DNA of 64,000 bases from Hyphochytrium catenoides. Its lineage: Eukaryota > Sar > Hyphochytriomycetes > Hyphochytriales > Hyphochytriaceae. Position numbers and translations under genes: made by a program. How positions within the stretch are numbered: the first letter of the stretch is position 1; each line of letters starts with the position of its first letter. The DNA is taken from contig FLMG01003022.1 of NCBI GenBank assembly GCA_900088475.1, positions 44,989-108,988 on the forward strand, in the 5' to 3' direction. Of the stretch, positions 35,121-47,930 are shown piece by piece. Below the pieces are notes generated by a model. It searched no databases and was not told where the DNA came from. It saw nothing but the letters and a program-made list of their open reading frames with translations.

Positions 35121-38100
35121 CTACATCAACCCGAAGCCTTCACATTCGTTGATGGCTAGTAGAAGCTGCTTCCTGAGCTTCTCCTTGCTTGAATACTCGG
35201 GCAACATCAACGTGTTGAAGCACGTGTGGGCGGTAGGAAGCTGAGCCGAATCTGGCCCTGCGCGGTGAATTTTGAAAGCCAACTTGGAAAGACCCCCGAT
35301 TGGAGCTCGTTTCGACCCCGTGGTAAACATTAGGAGCTGGACAGGCATTAAGAACCAGCGGAAGGGTAAAAGAGGGTCAAACAGTGAGGCGACACAGGCG
35401 CTGAATGACAAAAGGGAAGCCATAGAGTGATACCAACAGCCCAGGAAAGCGAAACGCAAGGAAGGACATTGTCGGAAGAGCTTACTTTTTGCTGGTGGGT
35501 AAGATCAAAGCCCTGCACAGTTTCCCAGAACCATCTGATGACAGAATGAGCAGCGGTGTAGCCTCCGTCGTAGAGAGTTACCCGCTCCAGGTCTTTCATA
35601 TCTAGATGAGGGGTGCCGGCAACCAAGAGTTCCAGCTCCTCAGCCCTGAAGGTGTTCAGCACTGGCCCACCTACAACCATAAGGAAGCCCCTAGCAAAGG
35701 CATCGAACTGCACCGCAATTGACTCCTTGAGAAGCCACTGGACGTAGCGCTCTACATATTCCCCCTTGTTGGCACTTGTGACTGGTTTCTGGTTTCCCCC
35801 TGGTACCAGCTCGTAGGAGTAGGTCTGACCTAGAAACTCATAAGTAACCTCAAAGGTCCGACAAAAGATATCTTCGACATCGTCCCCCGTATACTCCAAC
35901 AGCTGCTTCAGACCCTTATACAAGGCCGTATCAATGGATGCGACGTCTTCGATGGTTACTGGCCGTCGCAGTAGCAGCCTGTACACGACTATCGGGAAAT
36001 GGACGTCCAGAATCACCCCATTGTAGATCGCCAAGCCTAAAATGCACCCAATCAAGAAGTACTGGGGCACAAGACGAGTCAGATCTCTTCACTATCGAAC
36101 CCTTGCTGGACCTGGCAAATGTGGTCACATCTATTCCTAACTCTCATGACCTGCTCCCTAAACATTCCTTCCCACCCAGCCTTTCGGCACATTCTCAATG
36201 CCCGTAGCTTAGTTTCCATAAAAGATGCCTACCTCCGACTCAGACTCCAGTGAGTTCTTGTTAAACCAGATGCACCGCGTCTCCTCAATGTAGACGAACA
36301 TGCCATAGCTGGGGTCGAAGAGTTGGTGTACTAGGAGTTGAAAGAACTCTTTCTTTACTCCTCCCTCGTCCACTCCCTCTTCTCCGTGAAATATAACTTT
36401 CAGTTTCTTCTTCATTTCATTGGGTCCGGCAAACGATATCTGAGCTAGGGTATCCTGTAGCAGATGGTCTCTCCGGACCTTAAGAATGAAAAAAGGATTG
36501 CCAAGCTGGAATCCCAGAATAGACAGAGAAACAGCCTGCCCGAACACGATGTCAGCACATCAAATAAGACAAAAAAGTTATAGAGACCTACGAAGTGAGG
36601 TCATAAGAGATATAGGAAGAAAAAGTATAAGGGTCCAAAATCAGGATCGACGACTTAGACACACGATCAAGGAAAGCACTGCAGGCCACCTAAGCTTCCC
36701 AGCAAAGCATCCAACAAATCTATTGGTAATGCTAAACTCCAGACCCTTCATGAGATGCGTATGTATGGAAGGACGGGGGAAGCGTGATGGGTAGAGCGTG
36801 GCACAGAGAAGACAAACAAGATTCGAATAGACCCCGATTTAGGAATTAATGACGTAGAAGCAACATTATCTGCAACTGTGGCTCCGCTTACCTGCTGGGC
36901 TTGCGTGTTCATCTGTATCGCCGCCTCAAAGTGGAGCAATCTTCTCTTGGCGTCAGCACTTAGCAGGAAAGGATGAGCGCAAAAGGTAAACGCTTTGGTC
37001 GGGTCTGGATTGTTCCTCCAATTGATATAGTCGACTTGCAGGGACTGATCAGGCAAAGAGCTTACGGCCTCGTTGTAGAATCGTTCATGCCCGATCAGCT
37101 TAGCCTGTTCGCAAAGTGGCAGGCAAAGGTGCTCAAATGTCGAGGACATTTTACAAATGGTGAAGATCATACAAGGAGATTTGAGGAGTTCATCGTTATT
37201 GATGGCCGAACAAAAGTGCAGTAGACTCCAGTCATCAAGGATTTCTCCACTTATACCTGATCGTTTACAAGGTACAGCATATGAAGTAATCGACCTATCA
37301 TCGGGACTGCTCTGCCAGCACCCTGCTCTCTGTGTAAATGATAGCTCATGTGTTTCTGCAATGGTCCAACGATCCGCGACCCAAAAATATGGGGTGGATA
37401 GTTCGATCGGAAGCACATCATCAGCTGCTTCAGAGTTGGCGCTGGAAGATCCAGTAGAGCGCTCATCAGCTTGATGAACATATGGACGGACATTCCAGCC
37501 GAAGAGTTTAGTGGGCATTGCCAAACGATCAGGAAGAACCTTAGTTGCTCTAAGTCATGCATAAACTTGCAATAACTTCAAAGACACGATGGGAGAAGTT
37601 CGTCAGATGAGGCTATTGTTAAACGCAAAGCGACATTTTGCACCTTTCAGCCTCCTTTAACAACCCATCCATAGTCTTGAGAAGGGTTTCTGCAACTTGA
37701 GCACCATACTTTGAATCTAGTAAGAGCCACCTCAGTGAAAACTAATCCGAGGTATACGCCCAGGAAGATAGTTACGTACTGAAAACAAGGCCAAAAAAGC
37801 GCTCGACGCTTTCGACGTGAACCGCGAGAGAAGACACTCCAGCATTTTCCAGGTTCTCCTTTTCTGTAAGGGAAGGCACCATGAAGCTGCGATTGAGGAT
37901 CTGCGGAGATGAAAAGCACTCTTGAAGGTAGTAGAGAAGTTCTGCAGGGCTTCCTGTGGCATCGGCCTGGCCGGCGAAGGAGACAAGCCGCATGTCGTCA
38001 GGGAACTTGATGACGTCCTCTTTTGCCACTGTTATTCTAGATTCAGACCCTTGGTGTACAGCCAAGACCCCGGCTTTAAGACCATCTCCTATGTATCCCA

Positions 38101-41100
38101 TAATAACTATACCGTAGGCCCACCTTTTTGCTAAGGGTACGCACTTCTCACTCTTACGGATTGAACTTCTTGTCTCCCTTCGCAGCGTAAAAAGGTCCCG
38201 TACCTTCGCTAGTACTCTAGTGACTTCTTCCACACTTAACTCTCTGCACATGCCTGCCCCGTTCGCGCGTGCAGGCACCAAAGGTCTAGGGATGTCCTCT
38301 CCTGGTTGACTGCATACCACCGCCATCGAGTGATCGCCCCCCGCCGCGATAAAGCTGATAGGTTTATCAGTCAAGGAGTCTACAAGCACAGGTAGAGACT
38401 TGTCGGAAACGTCCGAGTTACCCAGTTGGCCAAACTCGCCTAGTATGGGAACCATGAGATGCGGGGAGGAATAAGATCATATGAGTGAATGCCCGTGGAA
38501 GGAACTACCTGTTTCTCTTCCTACCTGAGCCAAATGACCAAATAGATCCTTTGCCTTCCTTATTTCGAACAAGAGCCAAAGTGTGGCTCTGGCCGCAAGC
38601 CACTTGAACCACGCAGAATTTGCGAAGGGCATCCACCACCTGGCGCACAGGCAATGCGAGTTACTTTCTACCCATCCATAGATAACTTATTCAGTTCCTC
38701 TTCGCTCTGAGCAAGTGCATGCTACCTTGGGAGTGTTCACTGATGCCGTCGCAGTCCGGTGCCCCAACTGGCCCCTTGTATTCTTTCCAAAGGAGTACAA
38801 TGTCCCGCCATCCTCTTCAGATATTAGTGCGGAGTGGAGACCCCCACAGGCTATTGCCGCCACTTTGAAGGTAAGTTCCAGCCGCTGAGGCTCATGGATC
38901 TGCCGATCTATCCGAGGAGGCCGACTAGGAGAGACACTAATGATGTTGCTTTTTATCCCAAGCTGACCGCAATCGTTTCTTCCCCAGGCGTAAACGTTCC
39001 CTGATGATGAAAGGGCCAGAGAGTGGTTGTTTCCAGCAGCAATCTAGTTACCAAGAGAGAGCGAACTATTAGTTAGTCCATCACTAGTATACGCATTGGA
39101 CGAATGCTATTCTTCAATTGCACTCGGGCGCCTAATGGTTGTTGGACTGTCTCGCCTCACTGCGGGATGAGCGTACGCGCTTTAAAGCGGTACACCTATG
39201 GCCTCGATATGACTTTGACAAGGAGATTCTGATTACTCAACGTAGGAAGTCCCCATCTTCCCACGATAGCCTCTGTTACGGAGTTTGAGTAGACACCTAC
39301 CTGAACTATCGGCACCCCATAGAGTCCTTTAACTGGAATAACCATCCCGGAGTTAACTCCATGTGGGCTTACAGAAGTAGCCGTTGTACCATCAGGATTC
39401 AGATCACTGTAGCCCAAACCAGCCGCGAAGACTTCTCCTCTGGTACTGAGAATAAAGGTAGATAGTTCTCCGCAAGCAACTGCGCGAGCTTTCCGATTCC
39501 GCATTGGGCCTTCCATGGTCCGTGGCTGAACGTTCTGTAGAGTCCCTCTGCTATGGCCAAGCTACGTAGCATAAGGAGTAATCGGTCGACGACAATGAAG
39601 GTGGCAGAAGAGCATTAGAGGGATAGTAGGCAGCACGTCCCCGTGGTTGCAGAGGTAGATAAGGCTTGGCAAAGTTTACGAGTCAAAGAAAGGGCCTGAT
39701 AACGACTATAGGAGCTGACTGACCTGACCGAACTCGTTTCCCCCATAAGTAATCACTATTCCATCACTAGTCAGGCACGCACTGTGGTAGATGCCGCAGC
39801 TGACTTGGACTATTCGAGTCGCTAAGAGGGATTCTACAAGGCGTGGTGGGGATATGAACTCCTCCTTCTGAAAGAGATAGTTAGAACGATCATTGATGGC
39901 TAGAAGAGGCTACAATCTCACCTTATCCGGTATGATTTGGCCCTCATTATTAGATCCTCCCCCAATTACTTCACCTGTGCGTGTCCAGACGAAAGAGTGT
40001 AAAAGAGAACACGACGCTCCGACAATACTGTGGGCGGTGCCCGGGTGGTGGGCAAGGTAAGCCGTCAAAAGCCGGGACAACAAAGGCTATGGTTAGCTCA
40101 GGAGGTAAGATGCATTAAGAGGTCAACATCTCGAGAATACATCCAGGAAAAACTAGCAACATTCTGACTAAACAACAAAATGGGCAAGATAATAAGCCCC
40201 ATTGAAAAAGCACGAGAAAGGACTCGTAGACTAACTCTGCATCACGGTGGCTTACTCATATTTCGATAGTCTCGCTGACCGATGCGGCCGCCTGCATAAT
40301 AGGGTTCACGATATTAGCAATAGGGCAACCGAGATAGGCCACTGCGTCTCCACGTACGCGTAATTGATCCGGTCCTCTGCCATCAGCAACTGCCCTTGCT
40401 CTCCCCGGCCCCAAGCATAAAAGGTTGATACAGGGGTGGGACGAGGCTCTGCAAGGAGAGAAGCACGGTTTCACCTAGGCTTCTTCCAAGGCCATGCAGA
40501 CATATAACTACATCATACCCTCTGTTGATGCTTCCTCGAGTAAGGCATTGGTGGCGATAGACTGATCAGTCATGACATCATCAGAGCCGACGGTTAAGTC
40601 GCCAGCCACAGTCTTTGCAGGTTCGAGTTCCTCCGCAGCTTTCTCCATTTCCATCTAGGTGAGTTATTCGAGGGAAGAGGTCAAAAAAGGAAGGGATCAC
40701 AGGGCTACCATACCTTAGAACAACTTTGTCTTACCTCAATGAACTCATCTAAATCAGATGATTGGCTTGCGTCTCTGCTTAGGACTTCCCCGTTGACCAC
40801 GTCCGACTCTTGGTCTCGCTTCAGCCTGGCAGGAGCTGATGGGAACAATATATAAACCAGATCTGCAACGTGACGAAAGTAGGTTCAAGTGCATTTCAAA
40901 GAATACCATCTTTAGCTGGTGGAAGCGCCGTAGGTGCTTCCATCTCAGGCCGAGGAGAGGCAGCGACCAATTCGACAACCTTGGCCAATTCGCTATCGTC
41001 TACTGGACCTTGATCTCCAGATGCTAGACGGCGTATCCTAGTCTGCTCTATTGTCTCGACGTCCATAGGGGAGTCGGATCTGTTAAGCTCCGCTTCAGAA

Positions 41101-41168
41101 CCAGATGCAGCAGGTACACCTGTTTCCACTGGTGCAAGTGGAGGAATTCCACTTCTTCGGCGCTCCAT
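35121..41168 (-). CDS. RCC1-repeat HECT E3 ubiquitin ligase (HERC-like)
   Basis: The start at 41168 ([17 protein letters not shown]) leads an acidic, Ser-rich N-terminus over three exons. RCC1 repeats follow: [14 protein letters not shown] (about 40420), [20 protein letters not shown] (about 39960), [20 protein letters not shown] (about 39770), [20 protein letters not shown] (about 39450), [20 protein letters not shown] (about 39000), [13 protein letters not shown] and [13 protein letters not shown] (about 38340). The HECT domain runs from about 36547 to 35121: [60 protein letters not shown], then [20 protein letters not shown] with the catalytic Cys in [12 protein letters not shown]. The architecture matches small HERC proteins such as HERC4. 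Ubiquitin is passed from E2 to that Cys and then to substrate. About fifteen introns; the exon after the first RCC1 repeat (40256-40380) is not resolved. Confidence 0.92.
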
Positions 41169-41238
41169 TACACTTATTAAGAGGAACATTTTAAGATCTG
41201 AGTATCTTCTTGCTCATGGAGACCGACGTCATCGCATC

Positions 41239-41676
41239 TCACCTTAAAGGGCAGTTATTGCGGACAGCTGCCATCGCTGTCTCTACTCTGGAAAGAACAT
41301 CTTCTACTCGTTCGTTCAATCTCTCCTTTATTTCGAGCACCTCATCTCTGCGCTCGTTGATAGAGCTGGCGGTTATGGCATCGATCCCCTCAGATTGGAG
41401 TCGGTGAAGTTGCTGCTGAGACTGGGCGAGGCCGTCGAGCACACTCTCCTGCAGGCAACAGCATGAAGACCGGCGTCAAAACATCCGTTATGCATCGCTA
41501 TACCGTTGTTACCCCCTAGTTACACACCCATTCTTGGCGGCCGCTTATCTGAAGCCTCTCCTTCAGTAGTCGCTCGAGATCCTCCACCTGCTTAGAGATT
41601 GTCTGAACCTCGCCCTCGTATCGTGACAGGGTAGACATAGCTTCGTCTGCCATTTGTCCAAAGCTTCTCTTCATCA
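41239..41676 (-). CDS. Small two-exon coiled-coil protein
   Basis: I do not recognise the family. The first ATG compatible with the frame (about 41676) reads MKRSFGQMADEAMSTLSRYE, then VEDLERLLKERL. A CTGCAG acceptor near 41450 joins in phase 0 to ESVLDGLAQSQQQLHRLQSE and INERRDEVLEIKERLNERVE, ending NNCPLR before a TGA at 41239. The heptad pattern of Leu/Ile/Val with many Glu/Gln/Arg predicts a long helix pair of about 115-120 residues, the size of BLOC-1/BORC-type or other small helical adaptor subunits; that comparison is only by size and shape. Only about 70 bp separate this stop from the start of the RCC1-HECT gene on the same strand. It could instead be the 3' end of a longer gene with exons further upstream (41700-42000). 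Confidence 0.5.
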
Positions 41677-42622
41677 CCAGCTCTCGCACAAAAGTAGTAC
41701 ACAATGGTCAGTGTGTAGTCTTTCCCTTCTCTAACTTGAGCATCAGGCTTCGGACATGATCTAAGCCAAAGATCTCCTATGGGGGAGAGCTCCCATACAA
41801 CTGACGGGAACGGACACTCTCTATCGTCCGGCCCACAGATTGAACTGTAGGCAGGCGCAAGCTCCTTCAGAGCTCCAAAATCTTCTCACGTCAACAGCCG
41901 ATAGTCGAAAGCTTTGACCGGTCTGCTACTTCTTCCAAGACAGTCTCCGCTAATGATTTGCCTTTCCCTTTCCGTTCTGTTCGTTCGGCTTCTCAATTCA
42001 TCGCAATTCTTATGCCTTCCTGAAAGCTTCTGGAAAAAAGTGTTGTTGTGGTGAAGCTTTCACATCTTTACACCGTATAGATTTCCGTTTTTCAAAGACG
42101 TTATTACTGTGTTGTAACTTGTACAGTAGAACTACATAGGCAGCGGCAAGCGAAAGGATGGGGAAACGGGGATAGCCAACAACTTCAACCAACCAGAGTT
42201 GAACTAACAAGGCTAACAACGAGTACGAACACTGGTCACCACCCTCCAACCCAAAGCCGTGTATTATCTTGTGATGGCCTGGGACGAACCATGTGTGAAC
42301 AACAGCTATAAGTTTCAAAGAAGTGGATAAACACAATGTTTCACGTAACTTTCGGTCCTGGTTTGGCGCCATAAACTAAAGACGAATTTGCAATCTCGCA
42401 CCGCTGCGAAGCCGCCTCAATTGGGAAAAAGTGCGGCAGGCCAGAGCTTTACCGACGTCTCTGTCTGGTAGAACATTAGTCAAAAGTCTGGGAGAGAGAG
42501 CTTCGTACGGTTAGTTTTAGATGGTGATGAAGACAAGGGTACAACAAGAAGGTGGTGAAGCATCTGTGCGACGGGGCGCCGCTGCTGGTGAGGAGCTACT
42601 CACTCGTTGAAGAGAAGTGACC
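41677..42622. other. Divergent upstream region with an optional membrane-type open frame
   Basis: This lies between the small coiled-coil gene (-) and the helical-repeat gene (+). A 120-codon minus-strand open frame at 42010-42372 starts with ATG and has two hydrophobic stretches (SLLALLVQLWLVEVVGYPRF and ILSLAAAYVVLLYKL), so it could be a small membrane protein. A run of this length is expected by chance in 64 kb, and no family is recognised, so it is not called as a gene. Confidence 0.3.
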
Positions 42623-45570
42623 ATGACAGGTTCAATGAGCGCATCTGACGGGGACTGTCTCCAGATCTTGACTACCAACATTCAAGAAGGTCAATATGGG
42701 GAGAACTGCAAGTACTTTGATCAAGCCTGTCAACTATTGCGTACCTCTTGCGATCAGGATGAGCTTGACAAATTCTTTGCTGCTATCCTCTTGGCCCTTC
42801 GCCAAAACTACGAAGCGAAGAATGTGGACTCCCCAACAGGGCCTGTCGACCCACTAACGGCGTGCTTGGCCGCTATGAGGGCATTTCAGGAAAATGTGAC
42901 GTCAAAGGGTGTGTTTATGCCGACGCCCTCAACCATTGACTGCCTGGCCAAAACTACGCAGTTCTTCTTTACATGCAGAGAGAGTGATCCTTCGCCTAAG
43001 CCCAGCACTGTGCGTAGCACTTGCCAGAAGGTAAGAGAGAAGAGCTTTCTTATGGCTCGAAAGCGCTTGATACTTACGTCACGAAACAGATTCTGGTTAG
43101 CTTTTTAGATGACATCACAAGAACGCATTTGGGAGAGAAAGGAGATACTGCGAAAGAGAGGCCTCAACTCTCGCTCACAATAGTCCAGAGCCTCTTCTCC
43201 TTAAACACTTGCATCGAGGACTCTCAGGGCTCACTGTACTTTGGACTGATGAGTTGTGTTTGGAAAGGTGTCTCTCGTCTCATGGTAAAAGCAAGTCATC
43301 TACTAGAAAAGCCAGAGAACTTGGTGACGGATCTTGAAGTACCTAGCCTTTCCGACCAACTGGTTCGGTGCGGATTAGCGTGGACATCAAAATTTGCACA
43401 ACAGCTAATACAAGGACTGGCACAAGATGAGAGTACAAAAGTTCTGGCAAGGTGTGCAAAGGTGTTGAAATTCTTTCTGGTCAATGTCTCAACCATCTGT
43501 GGTCACTTCCTGCATCACTGCCCCACTGAGCAAGCCTCAGGCTACGGGGCCCTCCTGGTAGACCTGGTCGGTTCTCTAGTAGTTCATGATGGGTGTTTAA
43601 AGCTAAATGAGTGGACCACGTGCCAAGCACATGCCCAACTGTCTCAAACAATTGGCAAGGAAGCCCAAGAAGTTCTGGTTGCTTCTGTTGCAGCCTTTGA
43701 CAAGATACTGCACTCGTCTCGGCTACCAATAGACCTAAAGGTGAATATGGTTGGCCAGATGTTGAGCCCGAAAGACGGGTGCGGCCTCGGCGGCGGCTTA
43801 TCCAAGGGAACAGATTCCGGTGATGGAGGGAAGACAGCAACATCAGGAGCACTTGTACTCTTGATCTTTGTTCTTAAGCAAACCGCCAGTCTGGACCAAG
43901 AGCTTCTGAGCCATTTCTTTCCCTTTTTCGAGGACTTAGTACGAACTCTGCTCGATCACTATACACTAATTTTCCTGGATAAACAACCAAACGATGCCAA
44001 GGCAAAAGATGGGACAAACAACAAGCATATCAAATCTGAGCTATATGCTCTTCTGCGCACGGCAATTCTGACATATGGAAGTTATGCATCAAGACACCAT
44101 ACGAGGAGATACCAGCAGCATCTTCTACATTTGACTGGCAGCCCTCATCCTCTCCTTCGGACACTGTCGGTGGAAGGGTGGCAGTGCTTCTTCGCAAGCA
44201 TTGGACCAGATCGGGCGCAACAAACTGCTGACGCCCTTTTGGCCATCTTTCTCCACCCTGATTGTGCCGAGCCAGCGGCACAGGTTCTTACTCTAGCCAT
44301 TACGTCCGGCTGCGCGGCAGGCTCTCCCACAGTGCGAGGAGCTGTTATCAGCAAAGTGGGACTTTTGAATCCCTCATTCTCTCGGTTATACGTAGAGAAT
44401 TCTAGAGTTGTTGACCTCGTGGAGAAGCTATCACTCACATCGTCCTGGACAGAAACAGAAGCCTCATTTCTGGCCAAGGTAGTCCAAACAGCTCTTGCGG
44501 CAATTGTAGCTGATGGGACCAAGACGCCGGGCTCGGATATTCCTATCCTATGCCTCCATCTGAGAGTTCTTCGGGCACTTCTTAGGAGTGATCTCTGTCT
44601 CAATGCGCTAACAGTCGAGACTAGGCTCCGGATCTTGGCTTGCACTCTCTCTTTGGCGATAGATATAGCACATAATCCACGAAACGAATCGACGATTGGC
44701 TCGCTGTCTTCTCGATTATCCCAGAACAGGCAAATCTTAGAGCTGTGCTGTGCTCTAGCGACCAGGTTGCTTTCATTTTTTAACCACTATCTTATTGAAG
44801 AGAGCCTTGGAGTACGGTTACCCGAGCTCCTTACTTCTACTCTCGACATGCTGCGCTCTACTTCGGCGAACGAGGTTGCGGTACCCCTTATTAAGGTCTT
44901 TGAACAGCTCTGTATGGTGGCTGCCAAGTCTCCTTCCTCTTCGGATAAAGAGATGGCAAGCATGTTCAAGCAAGCTTTTCACGCCCTCTTCCAACATACC
45001 TCTTGGCCAACGCTTTCTTGCACTCTGCAGGCATTTGAAGGATTCTCACTGTATTCTCCTTATGCTGACCAACAGCCTTTAGACGCTTTAGTGCCGAGAC
45101 CAGAGCTTGTTCCTTTCGCTTACAACTTTGTGCAACGCAACGTGATCTCAGGTGAGGGCAGAAGTATTGCAAGTCCAGATGTCGAGACGTTGATTGTCTG
45201 GGAGGGACAGCAACTGAGGAAACTGAAGGCAGACGATCCAAGATCTGTTCTTCCAAGCAGTGCTTTACCTGAATCATTGCCGACTCAAAGCGGTGGTGTT
45301 TCCCTTGCATCCACCTCTAATTCTAGTCCGGCAGAAGCTCTGAATGATCCCGAACCGCATGCTATGGGGACATCACCACCCATCGGGATTCAGGACGTTG
45401 GTGCATCTCGAATCTCTGGCCCACTTCTTCCCGCCTTCTCACAGGTCTCCACCGCTCTGGATGCCTTAGAAAAGGAACTAGAGCTGACCGCGGACCACCG
45501 GGCTCCCAAACAACTCGCGATCTTACAGCATCGCCTGCTAATGATGAGAAGAAGACTGGAGGGTCACTGA
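42623..45570 (+). CDS. Large all-helical repeat protein, possibly FIRRM/FLIP (DUF4487)
   Basis: There are two exons, 42623-43030 and 43090-45570, with a 59-nt intron (gtaaga...aacag); the second is one of the longest coding runs in the window. The start MTGSMSASDGDCLQIL was chosen because it is the first ATG in frame. The protein is about 960 residues, almost wholly helical with Leu-rich HEAT/ARM-like repeats and no catalytic motif or membrane segment. Examples are LYFGLMSCVWKGVSRLMVKA, HHTRRYQQHLLHLTGSPHPL and TLDMLRSTSANEVAVPLIKV. The C-terminus is a coiled coil (STALDALEKELELTADHRAP, ILQHRLLMMRRRLEGH). The size and the VWKGVSRLMVK-type segment suggest the FIRRM/FLIP family, which works with FIGNL1 to remove RAD51/DMC1 from DNA. 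That is a tentative match from memory of the family; another helical scaffold is possible. The coding status is certain. Confidence 0.85.
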
Positions 45571-45887
45571 GTAGAATAATGGCCTACGACACGTAAGGCA
45601 TCTGCCACCTGCAGCTCTTTCTACCGACCTGATTATGCTCCTGTTGGCATCACTTACGTCTCCAAACGACAAACATACTGCTGATTGCGATGGGATACCG
45701 TTCAGCTCTCCCAAGGTTTAGCTCTTCTGTACAGTTCATTGACAGTAAGACCATCTCTTCCTATCCGCGCCGCTTCCGGCTGAGCGCGGAATGTAAGCCA
45801 ATCTAGGCTCCAGAAGATGTACTTGAAAAGTGTGTACATAGTAAAAAGTGCTTTTATTTCCTACATTTTCCCGATCCGCTAATCTCC
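45571..45887. other. Convergent intergenic region
   Basis: This interval of 317 bp separates the stop codons of the helical-repeat gene (+) and RIBC2 (-). It should hold both 3' UTRs; no other feature is seen. Confidence 0.6.
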
Positions 45888-47693
45888 TCAACGGACAGAC
45901 CGCCCAAACTTATCAAAGAAACCGCTATCAATGGCGCCGCGTCCCGCCTGGCGGTTTCTTTGTTCTCTCTCTCTTGCCTCTTTCTTCTGCTGTTCAAGGA
46001 CCATCGTCTGATCCTCTCTAGCCTTTCTCCTTCTCCGAGCTTCTTCCACTTCTAGGGCTTCCACCTTCTGGTGGATGGCTCGTGTTTGGCTCGCCAGGAC
46101 TTTCTCACTTTCCTCCTCTTGAAGCTTTTGCTGTCGCTTGTACTCGGCCAGCTCTCGGTTGGATGCTAAGATTTTGGCCTTCTCCTCCGCGCTGAGACCC
46201 TTATAGTGATCCACACGGAGTCTGACAGGAGAAGTACGCACGCGTTGACGCAAGGCGTTTAGGGTTATATGATTAGATTTGATGCCTAAGCATGTAGTAG
46301 GCAAGCAGCACACCACTTGACAACGAGGAGAGTGGCAGGGAATAATAGTAGAACCAAAGCTGCGTTGATGAGTGACAAACCCTTACTCCATGTGATCTTA
46401 CCTTCCTGCCCGGCCCGCAGCAATGGACGGATCTTCCATGAGAAGCGGATCCTTGGTCTGCAGACTGATTTCCTCCTGAGCCAGTCTTTCTTCTTCAAGA
46501 GCACGTTCTTGTTCCCGCAGTCTTCGTTGTTCGGCCTGTACAACGAGAATTACGATGCAATCCAGGGGAAAGACGAGAAGAAGGCCCCTTGTGAGTAGAA
46601 CGGCAAGAGGCTAGATGCTTTGTCCTTAGGAGCCTTACCATATCTAGATTCTCCTTCTTGACTTCGTAAAGCCCTGTCTTTCGGGTGTACTCGACTTGAT
46701 TCTCAATCTCATCTATGGCAACCTTAAGGGACTGCGTGTATGAGGCATAATCATCCTGTTGCTTCCTCTCCTGGCTCCTCTTCTCCTGCCTTTCTGCCTG
46801 CTGTTGATTATTCCATTGTCGAAACTGTCGAGACAAACAGCAGAGTAAAAGAGAGACTATGACTATGACGTCACGTTTGAGATCACGAGAGAGAAAAGCC
46901 CACCGGTATTACCTGCTCCTGCTGGATTTTCTTTCTTCGTTGGGATGCCACGTCCTCTCCTTGGAAGGATTGTGCTGCGGAAATGCCAACAGCTTCTGGA
47001 TCCAATGCTGGCTCATTATCTTTCACTCCATACTTCGCCTCATGCTGAGCCTTCTGCTGCTTCCACTCCTCAGCTATATTCAGCGCTTCACCTTTCCTCA
47101 CTAGGTGCTGCTTCATCTCCAGCTCAGTCACATAACGCCTAATGTCCTCTCCTTGTCTCACTGCATAATAAGTAGATCGTACGAGCGGATAAACGTGAGG
47201 AAAAGAGGGAACAGTGAAATTTCCAGAAAATGTCTAGCACTATTGTTGGTTATCGCTTGCCTCCAGGAGTGAAGGAGGACTCTTAAGTTGAACAGCAAGA
47301 TATAAATCTGTGTGAGGAGGGAAACCATACCATTCATTTCCTCGTCTTGAGCTTCTCTTCTCTCTCTCATGTGCTTCTCCTCCACCTGCTGGTTTAGTGC
47401 CTGGACATCAAGCTGGCTCGCCAACAAGCAAGACCACGGGAGAATATAACAAAGAAGGTTAGAGACATACACGAGGATATTAAGGCTGAAAGTAAGGAAG
47501 AGCCGAGGGCCAGGTAACACGGTATGTGGGGAGGTACACGAGGCAGACTGACCCCGATAGCCCTCTCTCTCGTGCCTTGCGAGAGTCTTTGCTTCAACCT
47601 CTGCTCATTGCGTGCACGCATTGCCTCAGACCGCTTCTCGAGGGTGGTGTCGTCCACAATAATGCCGCCAGCTCTAGCGACGACGCTGCTCAT
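45888..47693 (-). CDS. RIBC2: RIB43A-family ciliary protofilament-ribbon protein
   Basis: The start at 47693 reads MSSVVARAGGIIVDDTTLEK, followed by RSEAMRARNEQRLKQRLSQG. The next exons give DVQALNQQVEEKHMRERREA (about 47345-47405), RQGEDIRRYVTELEMKQHLV, VGISAAQSFQGEDVASQRRK with KIQQEQ (about 46915-47000), FRQWNNQQQAERQEKRSQER (about 46760-46830) and the C-terminal exon RVDHYKGLSAEEKAKILASN through SGFFDKFGRSVR. The LxxQVxEKxxRExxEK and S-x-Q-x-FxGEDxxxxxRKxxQQEQ motifs identify the RIB43A family. It is a filamentous coiled coil lining the inside of doublet microtubules in motile cilia. About six introns; composition is very rich in Arg, Glu and Gln as usual for the family. The gene lies 237 bp downstream of the SEC5 stop on the same strand. 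Confidence 0.88.
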
Positions 47694-47930
47694 TGTCACG
47701 GTTCTTGGGCTGCAAAACTCTACCTAAGACTTATTTCTCCCCGTCGCAGCAGCTACTGATCTTCTTCGCGGAAATAGCAGCTTGACGGTGGTAGAAGATA
47801 CTGCTGCACGGCCTTCGCGTTCTCTTTGACGGAAAGGGCGGAGATAATGACAAAGTTGATTAAGCTTCTCGTTTCTAATTCTTAGTAGAGCTATAGTTTC
47901 TCTTCTATCTCACTCCTTGGCTGCTTCTCA

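Noticed and set aside
40285..40302. An 18-nt intron (gtgaac...atgcag) in the first RCC1 exons of the HECT gene
   Set aside because: Removing it gives no RCC1-like continuation in any phase; the interval is probably part of a longer intron.
42010..42372. A 120-codon minus-strand frame with two hydrophobic stretches as a membrane protein gene
   Set aside because: Its length is within what chance gives in 64 kb and no homologue is recognised; mentioned only under the intergenic feature.
44145..44645. A 166-codon minus-strand open frame
   Set aside because: It is antisense to the long coding exon of the helical-repeat gene, is compositionally odd (Arg/Ser-rich) and has no motif.
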